DNA of 64,000 bases from Pseudovibrio sp. Ad37 (GCF_001623075.1 NZ_LMCF01000223.1:124001-188000); one strand, 5' to 3'; counted from the first letter of the stretch, positions 34,716 to 42,862 are shown. Numbers and translations are program-made. The notes: generated from the sequence alone by a model not told the origin.

Positions 34716-34754
34716 CATGCCCTCGAACGACGGGAGTAAATTCCCGAAGGCATG
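34716..34754 (-). promoter_or_regulatory. Intercistronic hairpin between binding-protein and permease genes
   Basis: CATGCC (34716-34721) pairs with GGCATG (34749-34754) and an inner stem pairs CGGGA (34731-34735) with TCCCG (34742-34746). Hairpins at this place often protect the upstream binding-protein mRNA or attenuate transport genes, which would raise binding-protein levels (inference). Confidence 0.5.
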
Positions 34755-34822
34755 AAAAAGGAAAAGCAGTTCCACCAAAGATTCTTAGATGCGAACTGCT
34801 TTACTAATTCTGAACGGACAGC

Positions 34823-35569
34823 TTAGTCAGCTTTGGTGATGTCCGCTCCAAACCACTTGTCGGAGATCTCAGCCAGCTTGCCTGAAGCCTTCAGTTCGTC
34901 GATTGCAACATCTACCTTAGCAGCCAAAGCTTTACCATCTTCATCAGTACGGAACGGCATTGCGTTGCGAATTTCAGAGAATGGAGCACCAGCCAGCGCC
35001 AGCGGCAGCGGAGTTTCTTTGATCACCTGTGTTGCACTGATGCGGTCATGAATAAACGCATCAACACGACCAAGAGCAGTATCCTGAGCCAGGTTGCTTT
35101 CGTAGGTGCGGATGTCGATTTCATCAGCAAATGGCAAACCGCGCAGAAGCTCTTCAAAATTGGAACCGAGGTTTACAGCAACGCTTTTGCCTTTAAGGTC
35201 TTCAACGCCGCCGATTTCTTCGTTGCCAGCTTTCACAACAACCTGCGCACCGTCATAAACGTATGGCTGGGAGAAGGTGAACTTGGCTTCACGCTCAGGC
35301 GTAATGGTGATCTGGTTCGCAATAGTGTCAATGCGGCCAGCTTCCAGAGCGCCAATCAGGCCGGAGAAGCTCATGGTAACGAATTCAACTTCATCACCAG
35401 TCTGCTTAGCAATCGCACGAGCAACGTCAACTTCAAAGCCCTGCAGAACGTCCTGCTTGACAAATGTGAATGGGAAATACCCACCAGACATGCCCACACG
35501 GATTGTTTCAGCCTGAGCAGGAACAGCCACGAGAAGGGCAAGTGCAGCAACAGTAGAACGAGAGAACAT
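34823..35569 (-). CDS. Amino-acid ABC transporter periplasmic substrate-binding protein
   Basis: A 248-residue periplasmic protein with a signal peptide (cleavage predicted after AQA, near residue 20). The family 3 binding signature is GFEVDVARAIAKQTGDEVEF, followed by LIGALEAGRIDTIANQITIT and TFSQPYVYDGAQVV. It leads the transporter operon. Similarity in layout is to cystine/polar amino-acid binders such as TcyJ; the ligand is unknown. Confidence 0.93.
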   Translation of the reverse strand: MFSRSTVAALALLVAVPAQAETIRVGMSGGYFPFTFVKQDVLQGFEVDVARAIAKQTGDEVEFVTMSFSGLIGALEAGRIDTIANQITITPEREAKFTFSQPYVYDGAQVVVKAGNEEIGGVEDLKGKSVAVNLGSNFEELLRGLPFADEIDIRTYESNLAQDTALGRVDAFIHDRISATQVIKETPLPLALAGAPFSEIRNAMPFRTDEDGKALAAKVDVAIDELKASGKLAEISDKWFGADITKAD

Positions 35570-35940
35570 AATCTATTCCTGATTACTATTATTTTGTTGA
35601 GCTCGTTCTATCAGAATGAGGAAAATTTTCTACAATTAGCGAAGCTGTGAGCTTATTTAAATCAAATAAACTACCAATACTGGAATTTATTAGAACCAGT
35701 TACCACAAAACCTCACATGCATAAAAAATACTTCCCATAAGGTGTTCAGAGACAAAATCTCATTTGAGAACATCTTGTCATTTCCTGCAATTTACCAGCA
35801 ATATCACGGAGATGTTACAGGTAAAACGTGCAGTTACCCCTAGTTTTTAGCCAATACGTATAACTAGGGACCGACCTCATTGAAAAAAAATGCTCCCTGC
35901 AAAACAGAGAGCATTTCTGGTTCAGATATGAAGCCTTTTG
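35570..35940. other. Intergenic region upstream of the ABC operon
   Basis: About 370 AT-rich bases. It contains the tenA terminator at its right end and must contain the promoter of the binding-protein gene. No operator or ORF was recognised. Confidence 0.45.
35883..35916 (-). terminator. Rho-independent terminator of the TenA gene
   Basis: On the minus strand AAATGCTC and GAGCATTT arms (35909-35916 and 35888-35895) enclose a short loop and are followed by a run of eight T residues. Confidence 0.85.
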
Positions 35941-36633
35941 TCAGCTCACCATGTCGAAGAACTCGGCTTCAAGCTCACACATATGAGTAAAGCTCTCTGA
36001 GATCTCGCTTTGGCGCTTCACACGTTCTTCTTCGCCAATCGAGTTCACTTCCCGCTTAATCCACTCAATGAACTCTCCAAACTCATCGGTCGCCAGAAAC
36101 TCAACCCACTCAGCAAGGTATAACCGCTCAGGCCGTGGCTTGGCTGCTTCCCGATGGCCCCATTCGCGATAGATCCACTCCGAAGCCAGCAATGTTGCCA
36201 TGCCATCAACGTAGTGACCTTTGCCAGCTGTCGACAACAGCGTTGCGCCAATTGCCCGGGTAATCGTATTGGGCTTTGCAGCCTCATAAACATCAGGCGC
36301 GATGCCCAGTTCTTTAAAGGTGCGCTGAAAATACCCCAGTTCGTTGGAAGTCAGTTGCTGCGCAAAACCAGACAACCGTGCTTTAGCAGCCATTGTCGGC
36401 GCCTTGGCAATCAGGAATCCAAGCGCAGATGCCAAGTCCTGAATGTAGTGGTAATCCTCCAACAAGTAACGGGTGAACACCTCGGCACTCACTGTGTCAT
36501 TGCCAACAGCACTGGTAAACGGGTGATTGATCGCCTTATTCCAAGCAGGTCCTGCAGATTTCACAAGCCAATCCGTAAAGGTCTCATCCGTATGAGTGAT
36601 CTTGTAGTTGGCATAACTTGCAGTGTTCAGCAT
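35941..36633 (-). CDS. tenA: TenA family protein (thiaminase II-like)
   Basis: A 230-residue helical TenA/PqqC-fold protein. Family segments are FTDWLVKSAGPAWNKAINHP at the N-terminus, YLLEDYHYIQDLASALGFLI in the middle, and LLASEWIYREWG. TenA enzymes salvage the thiamine pyrimidine moiety; no other thiamine gene is next to it, so the role is inferred. The start at 36633 follows GGGAGG on the minus strand; the longer frame to 36717 adds 28 residues without a ribosome binding site. It is monocistronic with a strong terminator. Confidence 0.85.
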   Translation of the reverse strand: MLNTASYANYKITHTDETFTDWLVKSAGPAWNKAINHPFTSAVGNDTVSAEVFTRYLLEDYHYIQDLASALGFLIAKAPTMAAKARLSGFAQQLTSNELGYFQRTFKELGIAPDVYEAAKPNTITRAIGATLLSTAGKGHYVDGMATLLASEWIYREWGHREAAKPRPERLYLAEWVEFLATDEFGEFIEWIKREVNSIGEEERVKRQSEISESFTHMCELEAEFFDMVS

Positions 36634-36908
36634 TCTCGTGTGCCTCCCAACACATTGTCCTGAAGCGCATCCTCCTAAAAGTGGTTCGGATATTCCCAAA
36701 AAGGATACGCATGGCAAAAACGCTAAGAGCAGGAAGCGTCAATCTTGAACAACGCAAAGTGCTCTGGCTTACATCTACTTCGAACAATGCCACTCAGAGT
36801 TACGCTGCACTAGACGGAAATCACCGTATATGCCCCCTGCAATTTTAGGGGTATCATCTCGCGCCCGTCTTCCTGCAACACACTGCACCCTCTACTTTGC
36901 CGGGAAAA

Positions 36909-37358
36909 CTAAGCCTTCCACTCATACAAAATATCTGGTGCACCTTCTTCATTCTCTGAACCGCTTGTCCGCTTCACTTCCTTAAACCCATGCACTTCGT
37001 AAAATGCTCTCGCATCCACATTCTCAACAAAGCACATAAGCTTCAGATTTCCGGAAGAGTGAGCTTTTGCTTGGTCTAAGAGCTTTGTACCAACGCCCTT
37101 CCGCAGGTGCCGCGGATCCAGATAAAGCTGTTCTACCCAGTCATCTTTGGTGGCCATCATACCTATGATTTGCTCATCTCCCATGACTATTGTCAGTTCA
37201 TTCTCTTTAAAAACAATATTCTGAAAGAACCAAAGATCTTCTTCTGGCGTGTGCAGTCTAGGTATAAATGAAAGGCATCGGTCTCGCGAATACCGGTACA
37301 TGCGAGCGACCTCAGGCAACTCATCATACCGCGCAGCTCTAATTTCAAGTGTCTGCAT
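36909..37358 (-). CDS. GNAT family N-acetyltransferase
   Basis: A 149-residue acetyltransferase. The acetyl-CoA loop is in DPRHLRKGVGTKLLDQAKAH, and ENVDARAFYEVHGFKEVKRT is the usual C-terminal part. The start at 37358 (MQTLEIRAARYDEL) follows GGGGGGA on the minus strand; a longer frame up to 37496 is rejected. The substrate is unknown. Its upstream side borders the long dispersed repeat copy B. Confidence 0.87.
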   Translation of the reverse strand: MQTLEIRAARYDELPEVARMYRYSRDRCLSFIPRLHTPEEDLWFFQNIVFKENELTIVMGDEQIIGMMATKDDWVEQLYLDPRHLRKGVGTKLLDQAKAHSSGNLKLMCFVENVDARAFYEVHGFKEVKRTSGSENEEGAPDILYEWKA

Positions 37359-37443
37359 ATTCCCCCCATAATTTGGGATAAACCTAGCATAACCTCTACG
37401 TAAAGTATTCCCGCAAACACCAATAGCACCACATGGCATCCCA

Positions 37444-37927
37444 TGCAGTGTTGAACCAGAAATCCCGGAAGTCGGGATGAGCAAGGCGGCAGGCAATGCC
37501 TGCGCTACTTGTTTAAAAATGTTTCTTCAGCATTGGCTACACGCCTTGCCCGGGCTTTTTATAATGAACAACGTCGCCTCTTTTGCCTATAAGGCACGAT
37601 AGCCGGTTTCCCGGAAAGAAAGTGGCTTATCCAGACACGTTTCCATGCCCAAACAGTTCCTCCGTCTTTGACAAACACATCTGCAAAAGCAGGTCTTACT
37701 GCCGGTACATCTGCACCTGTCACCGCGTGATACCCTATAGTCCTGGGCCCTTCCCCTCAAACCATGCGGTCACGTTTGAAGTTCGGTTCACCGGACCACT
37801 GAAAGGTGCGTTACGTCTCCCAACAGCCCAACCCAACCTACGACAAACTGACGGTCGCTCCGCCAGCAGCCCGCTACGTAGGCATAGACACAGAGTATCG
37901 AAGGAATTGAGGAGGGGGATAAGTTTT
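37444..37927 (-). repeat. Long dispersed intergenic element, copy B
   Basis: About 480 bases in inverse orientation to copy A (26808-27245). The conserved ends are 37800-37927 (reading AAAACTTATCCCCC on the minus strand) and 37444-37565 (CCCGGGCAAGGCG, AGCCAATG, GCAGGCATTGCCTGC). The inverted arms GCAAGGCG and CGCCTTGC are retained. The middle is more diverged. No plausible ORF lies in it. Confidence 0.75.
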
Positions 37928-37984
37928 GTGACCAGAGCATTCTCATTCTCTCCGAATGAAGCAGTAACCCTCTTTCACCTCTAA

Positions 37985-38011
37985 CAAAAAAGGGCACCCT
38001 AAAAGGTGCCC
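37985..38011 (-). terminator. Rho-independent terminator of asd
   Basis: GGGCACC (37992-37998) pairs with GGTGCCC (38005-38011); on the minus strand it is followed by six T residues. Confidence 0.88.
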
Positions 38012-38039
38012 TCCCTAATCTCATCAGTAGCTGAAAAGC

Positions 38040-39077
38040 TTATGCAGCAGCTTCTGCTTTTGGCTTAATCAGGCCGCGGTTCACCAGAACCTCAGCAATC
38101 TGAACTGTGTTCAGCGCAGCGCCTTTACGCAGGTTATCGGAAACAACCCACATGTTCAGGCCGTTCTCAACGGTCGCGTCTTCACGAATACGGGAAACGT
38201 AAGTCGCATCTTCGCCAGCACACTCGTAAGGAGTGACATAGCCGCCGTCTTCACGCTTATCGACAACCAGAATACCCGGCGCTTCGCGCAGCAGGTCCTG
38301 AGCTTCTTCAGGAGAAAGTGGGCTGTCCAGTTCCATGTTCACGGACTCGGCATGACCAACAAACACAGGCACGCGAACAGCAGTACAGGTTACCTTGATG
38401 GTTGGATCGAGCATCTTCTTGGTCTCAGCAAGAACCTTCCACTCTTCCTTAGTGTAACCATCTTCCATGAATTCATCGATATGCGGGATCACATTAAACG
38501 CAATGCGTTTGGTGAACTGCTGAGGCTCAATCGGGTCGTTTACGAAAACAGCGCGGGTCTGATTAAACAACTCGTCCATCGCATCTTTGCCACCACCGGA
38601 AACGGACTGGTAAGTGGAGACAACGAGGCGCTTGATACCAGCTTTTTCGTGAATTGGCTTAAGAGCAACAACCAACTGTGCAGTGGAGCAATTCGGGTTC
38701 GCGATGATGTTCTTCTTTTTGAAGTCAACAATATCATCAGCGTTCACTTCAGGCACGATCAGTGGAACATCCTGATCATAACGCCATGCAGAAGAGTTAT
38801 CGATGACAACACAGCCCTTGGCAGCAATCTTTGGTGCCCACTCTTTTGCAATAGAGCCACCGGCAGACATCAGGCAGATATCAACCTCGGAGAAATCAAA
38901 GTTCTCCATCGCTTTAACTTTCAGCGTCTTATCACCAAAGGAGATTTCTTTGCCCTGCGAACGGCGAGATGCCAATGCAATCACTTCATCAGCCGGGAAA
39001 CCGCGCTCTGCCAGAATATCCAGCATTTCCGCACCTACATTGCCGGTAGCACCTGCAATCGCAACCTTATAACCCAT
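38040..39077 (-). CDS. asd: Aspartate-semialdehyde dehydrogenase Asd
   Basis: A 345-residue cytoplasmic enzyme that makes aspartate semialdehyde, the branch point to Lys/diaminopimelate, Thr, Met and Ile. It has the NADP loop VAIAGATGNVGAEMLDIL, the catalytic-Cys segment NPNCSTAQLVVALKP, and the substrate-binding stretch SVSGGGKDAMDEL. The start at 39077 (MGYKVAIAG) fits the family and follows AGAGGA; the longer frame to 39182 would add 35 Arg/Pro-rich residues. Directly upstream on the same strand is a 44-codon Thr/Lys-rich ORF that looks like a leader peptide, so attenuation by aspartate-family amino acids is proposed. Confidence 0.95.
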   Translation of the reverse strand: MGYKVAIAGATGNVGAEMLDILAERGFPADEVIALASRRSQGKEISFGDKTLKVKAMENFDFSEVDICLMSAGGSIAKEWAPKIAAKGCVVIDNSSAWRYDQDVPLIVPEVNADDIVDFKKKNIIANPNCSTAQLVVALKPIHEKAGIKRLVVSTYQSVSGGGKDAMDELFNQTRAVFVNDPIEPQQFTKRIAFNVIPHIDEFMEDGYTKEEWKVLAETKKMLDPTIKVTCTAVRVPVFVGHAESVNMELDSPLSPEEAQDLLREAPGILVVDKREDGGYVTPYECAGEDATYVSRIREDATVENGLNMWVVSDNLRKGAALNTVQIAEVLVNRGLIKPKAEAAA

Positions 39078-39183
39078 TGGTTTTGTCCTCTTCGTCTCCC
39101 CCGCTGGCTTCCGGAGGCTGACTGCGCCCGGTGAGCCCTCTGGCGCCCTCCGTCCCGGGGAGAGCGCGGGAAAGAGAGGCACC
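39078..39183 (-). promoter_or_regulatory. GC-rich structured leader between the Thr-rich ORF and asd
   Basis: Competing stems are visible on the minus strand. GCGCTCTCC can pair with GGAGGGCGC (one G-U). The same TCTCCCC can instead pair with GGGGGAGA, just before the AGAGGA ribosome binding site of asd. GCGCC and GGGCGC could form a further stem. No classic T run follows, so control may be at translation start rather than at termination. Confidence 0.4.
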
Positions 39184-39318
39184 TTAGACGGTGGTTTTTG
39201 TCGTTTTCGTGGTGATTGTCTTGGTAGTAGTCGCGGTCACTTTTGCAGCCGACATCATGCCCGCGGTTTTCGCCGCAGTGCGCATGAATTTTGTTGTGTC
39301 GGTCTTGCGAAGGAACAT
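39184..39318 (-). CDS. 44-aa Thr/Lys-rich putative leader peptide of asd
   Basis: This short ORF ends 106 bases before the asd start. Of its last 17 codons 11 are Thr, 3 Lys and 1 Ile (TATTTKTITTKTTKTTV, then TAA), and earlier Thr and Lys codons also occur. Thr, Lys and Ile are all end products of the pathway that asd feeds. The layout matches the thrL type of leader peptide, where ribosome stalling on scarce charged tRNA changes downstream RNA folding. The ribosome binding site is weak (GCGGA directly before ATG). A lysine-rich chance ORF is the alternative. Confidence 0.6.
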   Translation of the reverse strand: MFLRKTDTTKFMRTAAKTAGMMSAAKVTATTTKTITTKTTKTTV

Positions 39319-39354
39319 TCCGCGTAACTCTTTCCCAATAAATAGATCGCGGGT

Positions 39355-39383
39355 TTCATGCCTTCACAGGAAAGATTTGTCAA
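39355..39383 (-). promoter_or_regulatory. Possible promoter for the asd leader
   Basis: On the minus strand TTGACA (39383-39378), then 17 bases, then CATGAA (39360-39355). The -35 is consensus and the -10 is weak. It would start a transcript about 30 bases before the leader ORF. Confidence 0.35.
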
Positions 39384-39478
39384 CAGTCTTTGCTATGGCA
39401 GAGCTTCAACATCACTCAAGCGTGACACGCACGCACCAGCAAAACCGCCGAAATACTGGGATTTACCGATGAGAACCT

Positions 39479-40246
39479 TCATTCAGGCAAAATAAACCCT
39501 GATGTAAGCTCAACTTTTGAACCGCCATGATCTACATGCGAAACGTCTAGGAAGGCATTCGCGGCCTTTCCACCAAGTTCAATTTGCCGCAGTTCAGGCA
39601 CGCAGTATTCCGAATCCAGGTCAGCTGCCCACTCCACATCAACTGTGTAACCACGGTGTGTCAGTTCCTGCCCACTCACGCAGCCTTTTAGCGCACCGAG
39701 TAAATCATCAGCACACGAAAGATAACCCGCCCGAGCAATCGAGGCTTCTGGCGACATCGCGCAGTCCAGCACATGTGCAAGTGCACCGCAGGCCAGTTGA
39801 TCCTCAAACGCAGGCCGCAAACTGCCATCCGGCCACTTCTCCCCTGCAGCAACCAGTAAGACTTTACCGGAAACCTCTTTCAAACAAGCCGCCACCGCTG
39901 CTGCATTCCGAAGTGCAGCAGCGAACACCCGCCCTTCTCTTGGCAAAGCAGAAAGCGTCGCACCGTTGGGGCTGGGCAGGACCAACACATCGCTAGCAGA
40001 GAGCCCCATGAGCGTTGGTGGAGACAGCGAGTAACCATCCTCTCGGCGCTTCCCGGCACAAACTCCGCCAATCTCAACAGCCAGCGCTTTCCCCTCATCG
40101 CGACCAGCAACAGGCACCACCTTTGCCCCTCTGCCACACGCAACAGAAGTCGCTGTCGAGAAACTCAGGCAATCAACAATCACAGTCGCAGCAAAGCCAT
40201 CACTGCTTGCGTTCCGCCCCCACTCCAAATGCACAAAGTCAGCCAT
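39479..40246 (-). CDS. 2-phosphosulfolactate phosphatase-like protein (ComB family)
   Basis: A 255-residue cytoplasmic protein with the ComB fold. Recognisable parts are ATVIVDCLSFSTATSVACGRG (the family's DVLRFTTT region), VLVLPSPNGATLSAL, and KVLLVAAGEKWPDGSLRPAF with the conserved Asp/Gly. ComB proteins hydrolyse 2-phosphosulfolactate in coenzyme M synthesis in archaea; in bacteria their role is less clear. The ATG at 40246 follows GAGG by 7 bases. The first ten codons and the ribosome binding site are duplicated 906 bases to the right. Confidence 0.75.
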   Translation of the reverse strand: MADFVHLEWGRNASSDGFAATVIVDCLSFSTATSVACGRGAKVVPVAGRDEGKALAVEIGGVCAGKRREDGYSLSPPTLMGLSASDVLVLPSPNGATLSALPREGRVFAAALRNAAAVAACLKEVSGKVLLVAAGEKWPDGSLRPAFEDQLACGALAHVLDCAMSPEASIARAGYLSCADDLLGALKGCVSGQELTHRGYTVDVEWAADLDSEYCVPELRQIELGGKAANAFLDVSHVDHGGSKVELTSGFILPE

Positions 40247-40256
40247 AAACAACCTC
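40217..40256 (-). repeat. 40-bp direct repeat, left copy (start of the ComB-like gene)
   Basis: This copy contains the ribosome binding site and first ten codons (MADFVHLEWG) of the ComB-like gene and matches 41123-41162 at 38 of 40 positions. Together they flank the L,D-transpeptidase gene. Confidence 0.85.
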
Positions 40257-40310
40257 TAGGTGATAATAATTTTGCGTTTCTCTATAAGTTTCTTTTTAAA
40301 AGATTTCTCT

Positions 40311-41072
40311 ATGCGTTTCGTTAAATACCTGATCGCTATCAGTATGGTTGCCACCGTCACTCTACCATCAATCATAATCGCAACTAGATACGATTCCTCA
40401 CAGCCCTATTTCTCGTCAGAATCCTATTGGTTTGCTAAATCAGCGAACATCAAAGACGTAAGAAAGACTCTCACCCCATATCTTGTAGCAGAACTGAGAG
40501 AGAAGAATTTGAGTCTCAAGCAGCCTGTTTTTCTGCGTATTTTCAAAGAAGAAGCTCAGTTAGAAGTTTGGAAGCAAAAAAACGGCGATTATGAACTCTT
40601 CAAAACCTACGATATTTGCTCGTTTTCTGGAGGATTAGGACCCAAACTAAAAGAAGGTGATAGGCAAGCGCCTGAAGGATTTTATCAAGTAACAACACGT
40701 CAGCTAAATCCTAAAAGCGTAAATCACCTTGCATTCAATCTTGGTTTCCCAAACGCCTTTGACAAATCCAATAAACGAACCGGATCATTCCTGATGGTTC
40801 ACGGCAACTGCTTATCAGCAGGCTGTTATGCAATGACTGACAAAGGAATGGAAGAAATTTACTTACTGGTCGAAAATGCCCTGCTAAGTGGTCAAGCTTC
40901 CGTGCACGTTCACATCTTCCCATTCCATATGACAGAGACCAACATGGCTATCCATGCCAACAGCCGTTGGTTACCCTTCTGGAGAAACTTGCGAGAAGGG
41001 TATGCTCATTTCAATGATAGAGGCGTCCCGCCGAGAGTTTCAGTTGCGGCAAAGTCTTACGCCTTTCAATGA
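40311..41072 (+). CDS. Murein L,D-transpeptidase (YafK-type YkuD domain)
   Basis: A 253-residue protein with an N-terminal membrane anchor or signal (about residues 3-22). The L,D-transpeptidase domain contains FSGGLGPKLKEGDRQAPEGF and the catalytic motif MVHGNCLSAGCYAMTD, with His, Ser and Cys of the HGxxxSxGC type. Such enzymes cross-link or release peptidoglycan peptides in the periplasm. The ATG at 40311 is favoured over a GTG at 40260 because the hydrophobic segment then begins the protein. The gene is flanked by a 40-bp direct repeat, so it may have been inserted here. Confidence 0.88.
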   Translation: MRFVKYLIAISMVATVTLPSIIIATRYDSSQPYFSSESYWFAKSANIKDVRKTLTPYLVAELREKNLSLKQPVFLRIFKEEAQLEVWKQKNGDYELFKTYDICSFSGGLGPKLKEGDRQAPEGFYQVTTRQLNPKSVNHLAFNLGFPNAFDKSNKRTGSFLMVHGNCLSAGCYAMTDKGMEEIYLLVENALLSGQASVHVHIFPFHMTETNMAIHANSRWLPFWRNLREGYAHFNDRGVPPRVSVAAKSYAFQ

Positions 41073-41122
41073 ATATTACTAACGCCTTCAGTCGCTGCAT
41101 AACCATCACCGCAGGCGTTTCA

Positions 41123-41162
41123 CCCCCATTCCAAATGCACAAAGTCAGGCATAAACAACCTC
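41123..41162 (-). repeat. 40-bp direct repeat, right copy (vestigial gene start)
   Basis: Second copy of the ComB-like gene start. On the minus strand it still has GAGG-gttgttt-ATG and encodes MPDFVHLEWG before a TGA stop, so it is a relic ten codons long. Confidence 0.85.
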
Positions 41163-41268
41163 AGAATAATAAAACCGTGGGCACCGGAATAAGTGCGCCA
41201 ATCAATCCTTGCATGGCATCGCGTCTGCACTCAGTTTGAACAGAGCGATCAAAAGTCACAACGGAATA

Positions 41269-41769
41269 ATGATGGACCTCCTTTCTCAATTGCAAGCACT
41301 TGCTGTCGATCTCGAACGCTCTCAGCTGCCAGAGGTCTTCAAGTATGCATGGTGGGTCTATCCGGCAATCAACACAGGCCACATCGTCGGGCTAGCAATG
41401 CTATTCGGCTCCCTTGTCCCGCTTGACCTGCGCATGATGGGCATGTGGCGGTCCATACCATTGTACGACCTTGCACGTCCCCTCACCCGCATTGCCCTTC
41501 TGGGCGGCCTGATCGCGATCACGACTGGCATCTTCCTGCTTTCAGTCAAAGCGCAAGTATACGTCAACGCACCCATATTCTGGGCTAAGTCAGGCTTCTT
41601 TACACTCGCCCTGCTCAATGCATTGTTCCTGCGCTTCAACAAACCATGGCGCTATCTGGCACAAGTCGACTCCCGCGGAACCATCCCCCGCTTCAAATCC
41701 GCTGGCTTCATCTCGCTGTTCAGCTGGCTCGGCGTCCTGATCTGCGGGAGAATGTTCGGGTATCTCTAG
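41269..41769 (+). CDS. Predicted membrane protein (about four helices), unknown function
   Basis: A 166-residue integral membrane protein. Hydrophobic segments are near residues 25-50 (WWVYPAINTGHIVGLAMLFG), 70-95 (LLGGLIAITTGIFLLSV), 100-120 and 145-165. The conserved His in TGHIVGLA and the Arg/Asp in PLDLRMMGM resemble a family of small DUF2214/DUF6644-like proteins, but I cannot assign a function. The start at 41269 is preferred over a TTG at 41209, which would add 20 polar residues. Confidence 0.65.
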   Translation: MMDLLSQLQALAVDLERSQLPEVFKYAWWVYPAINTGHIVGLAMLFGSLVPLDLRMMGMWRSIPLYDLARPLTRIALLGGLIAITTGIFLLSVKAQVYVNAPIFWAKSGFFTLALLNALFLRFNKPWRYLAQVDSRGTIPRFKSAGFISLFSWLGVLICGRMFGYL

Positions 41770-41839
41770 TCCGATAAGTCAGTGAGCTTTCTTATTCTTC
41801 GTGGCACAAAAGCTAAGCTAAACAGAACGGACAAAACCG

Positions 41840-42349
41840 ATGATCATCCGCACAGAGCTGCCATCTGACGTCGAAGCAATCCGCAATCTCGTTTATGCAG
41901 CATTCGAAAACCACCCACACCATGAACCCGGCGCAAAGCCAACTGAGCGCCTGATCATCGACCAGCTGCGTGCTAATGGTGAACTGACATTGTCACTCAT
42001 CGGAGGGCAAGCAGGCGGCATGATAGGTCATATCGCGTTTTCTCCTATAACAATCGATGGTGAGGACAAAGGTTGGTATGGCCTTGGCCCAGTGGCCGTT
42101 GCTCCAAAACATCAGGGCAAGGGCTTTGGCTCAACCCTGATCATGGAGGGAATGCAGCAAATCAAGCAGCTTGGTGCCAAAGGTGTCGTTTTGCTTGGGG
42201 AGCCGGAATATTACAGCTGCTTCGGCTTTCAGCAGACAAATGGCCTCATCTTCCCCGGCGTGCCAGCACAGTACTTTATGCAGCACACCTTTGAAGGAGA
42301 GACACCAACAGGTACCGTCGCTTATTCCGCGGCCTTCGCAGCAAGCTAA
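41840..42349 (+). CDS. GNAT family N-acetyltransferase (YhbS-like)
   Basis: A 169-residue acetyltransferase. The N-terminus MIIRTELPSDVEAIRNLVYA and the acetyl-CoA site LGPVAVAPKHQGKGFGSTLI are typical. LLGEPEYYSCFGFQ is the YhbS-type C-terminal motif. The substrate is unknown. It stands alone, 70 bases after the membrane-protein gene. Confidence 0.9.
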   Translation: MIIRTELPSDVEAIRNLVYAAFENHPHHEPGAKPTERLIIDQLRANGELTLSLIGGQAGGMIGHIAFSPITIDGEDKGWYGLGPVAVAPKHQGKGFGSTLIMEGMQQIKQLGAKGVVLLGEPEYYSCFGFQQTNGLIFPGVPAQYFMQHTFEGETPTGTVAYSAAFAAS

Positions 42350-42367
42350 CGTGATGAAGAATTACGG

Positions 42368-42862
42368 CTACTCATCACATTTGTCGGGCAGGGCCTGGCT
42401 CAATGGCTTATCCGTTGGCTTCAACTCAGCCTTGTTAATCGCAATGGGTGAGTAAGGCGGATCGGTAATCGTGCCCGGCACCACCATATGTAAAACATAA
42501 CAGCCCGCATAAACCTGTGAAGTCCCGTCAGAAAGGTGCGTTTCAATAACTACCGGGAGCGGCCAATAGAGCTGGCTCATGCCTGCATCTGGCTGGGTTG
42601 ACCCATAGCGCAGCTGCACAGACTCCGTTGTTCGAAATCCGTCCTTCCATTCCTCAAAGTTCTTAGGTGGGGTATTGAAGTAGCTATACGCCTGCACATA
42701 TTCTTTGCGGTTGATTGCATTATAATAGCTTTCGATCACCGCTTGGGGGGTGCTGCGATCATCCATATAAGGAATGCCATCAAACACCAGGGCATTAGCG
42801 CTCGATACACCACAAACCGCCAGTATTGCGCAGGCTCCGGCGAGCCTGTTTCGATTGAACAT
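42368..42862 (-). CDS. Secreted hypothetical protein with NTF2-like features
   Basis: A 164-residue protein with a signal peptide (cleavage predicted after ANA, near residue 24). The segment TPQAVIESYYNAINRKEYVQ followed by AYSYF resembles the start of an NTF2-like fold, and two cysteines near the C-terminus (GCYVLH, PDKCDE) may pair. No function is assigned. It is convergent with the GNAT gene (18 bases between stops). Confidence 0.6.
   Translation of the reverse strand: MFNRNRLAGACAILAVCGVSSANALVFDGIPYMDDRSTPQAVIESYYNAINRKEYVQAYSYFNTPPKNFEEWKDGFRTTESVQLRYGSTQPDAGMSQLYWPLPVVIETHLSDGTSQVYAGCYVLHMVVPGTITDPPYSPIAINKAELKPTDKPLSQALPDKCDE

Noticed and set aside
34711-34740. TTAGAGCATG near the ABC operon, resembling the end of the 104-bp repeat on the other strand
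   Set aside because: Only about ten bases match; the hairpin and inner blocks of the repeat are absent.
39191-39472. Plus-strand frame with a Val-rich start opposite the asd leader
   Set aside because: It is the complement of the Thr/Lys codons of the leader ORF; no ribosome binding site and hydrophobic low complexity.
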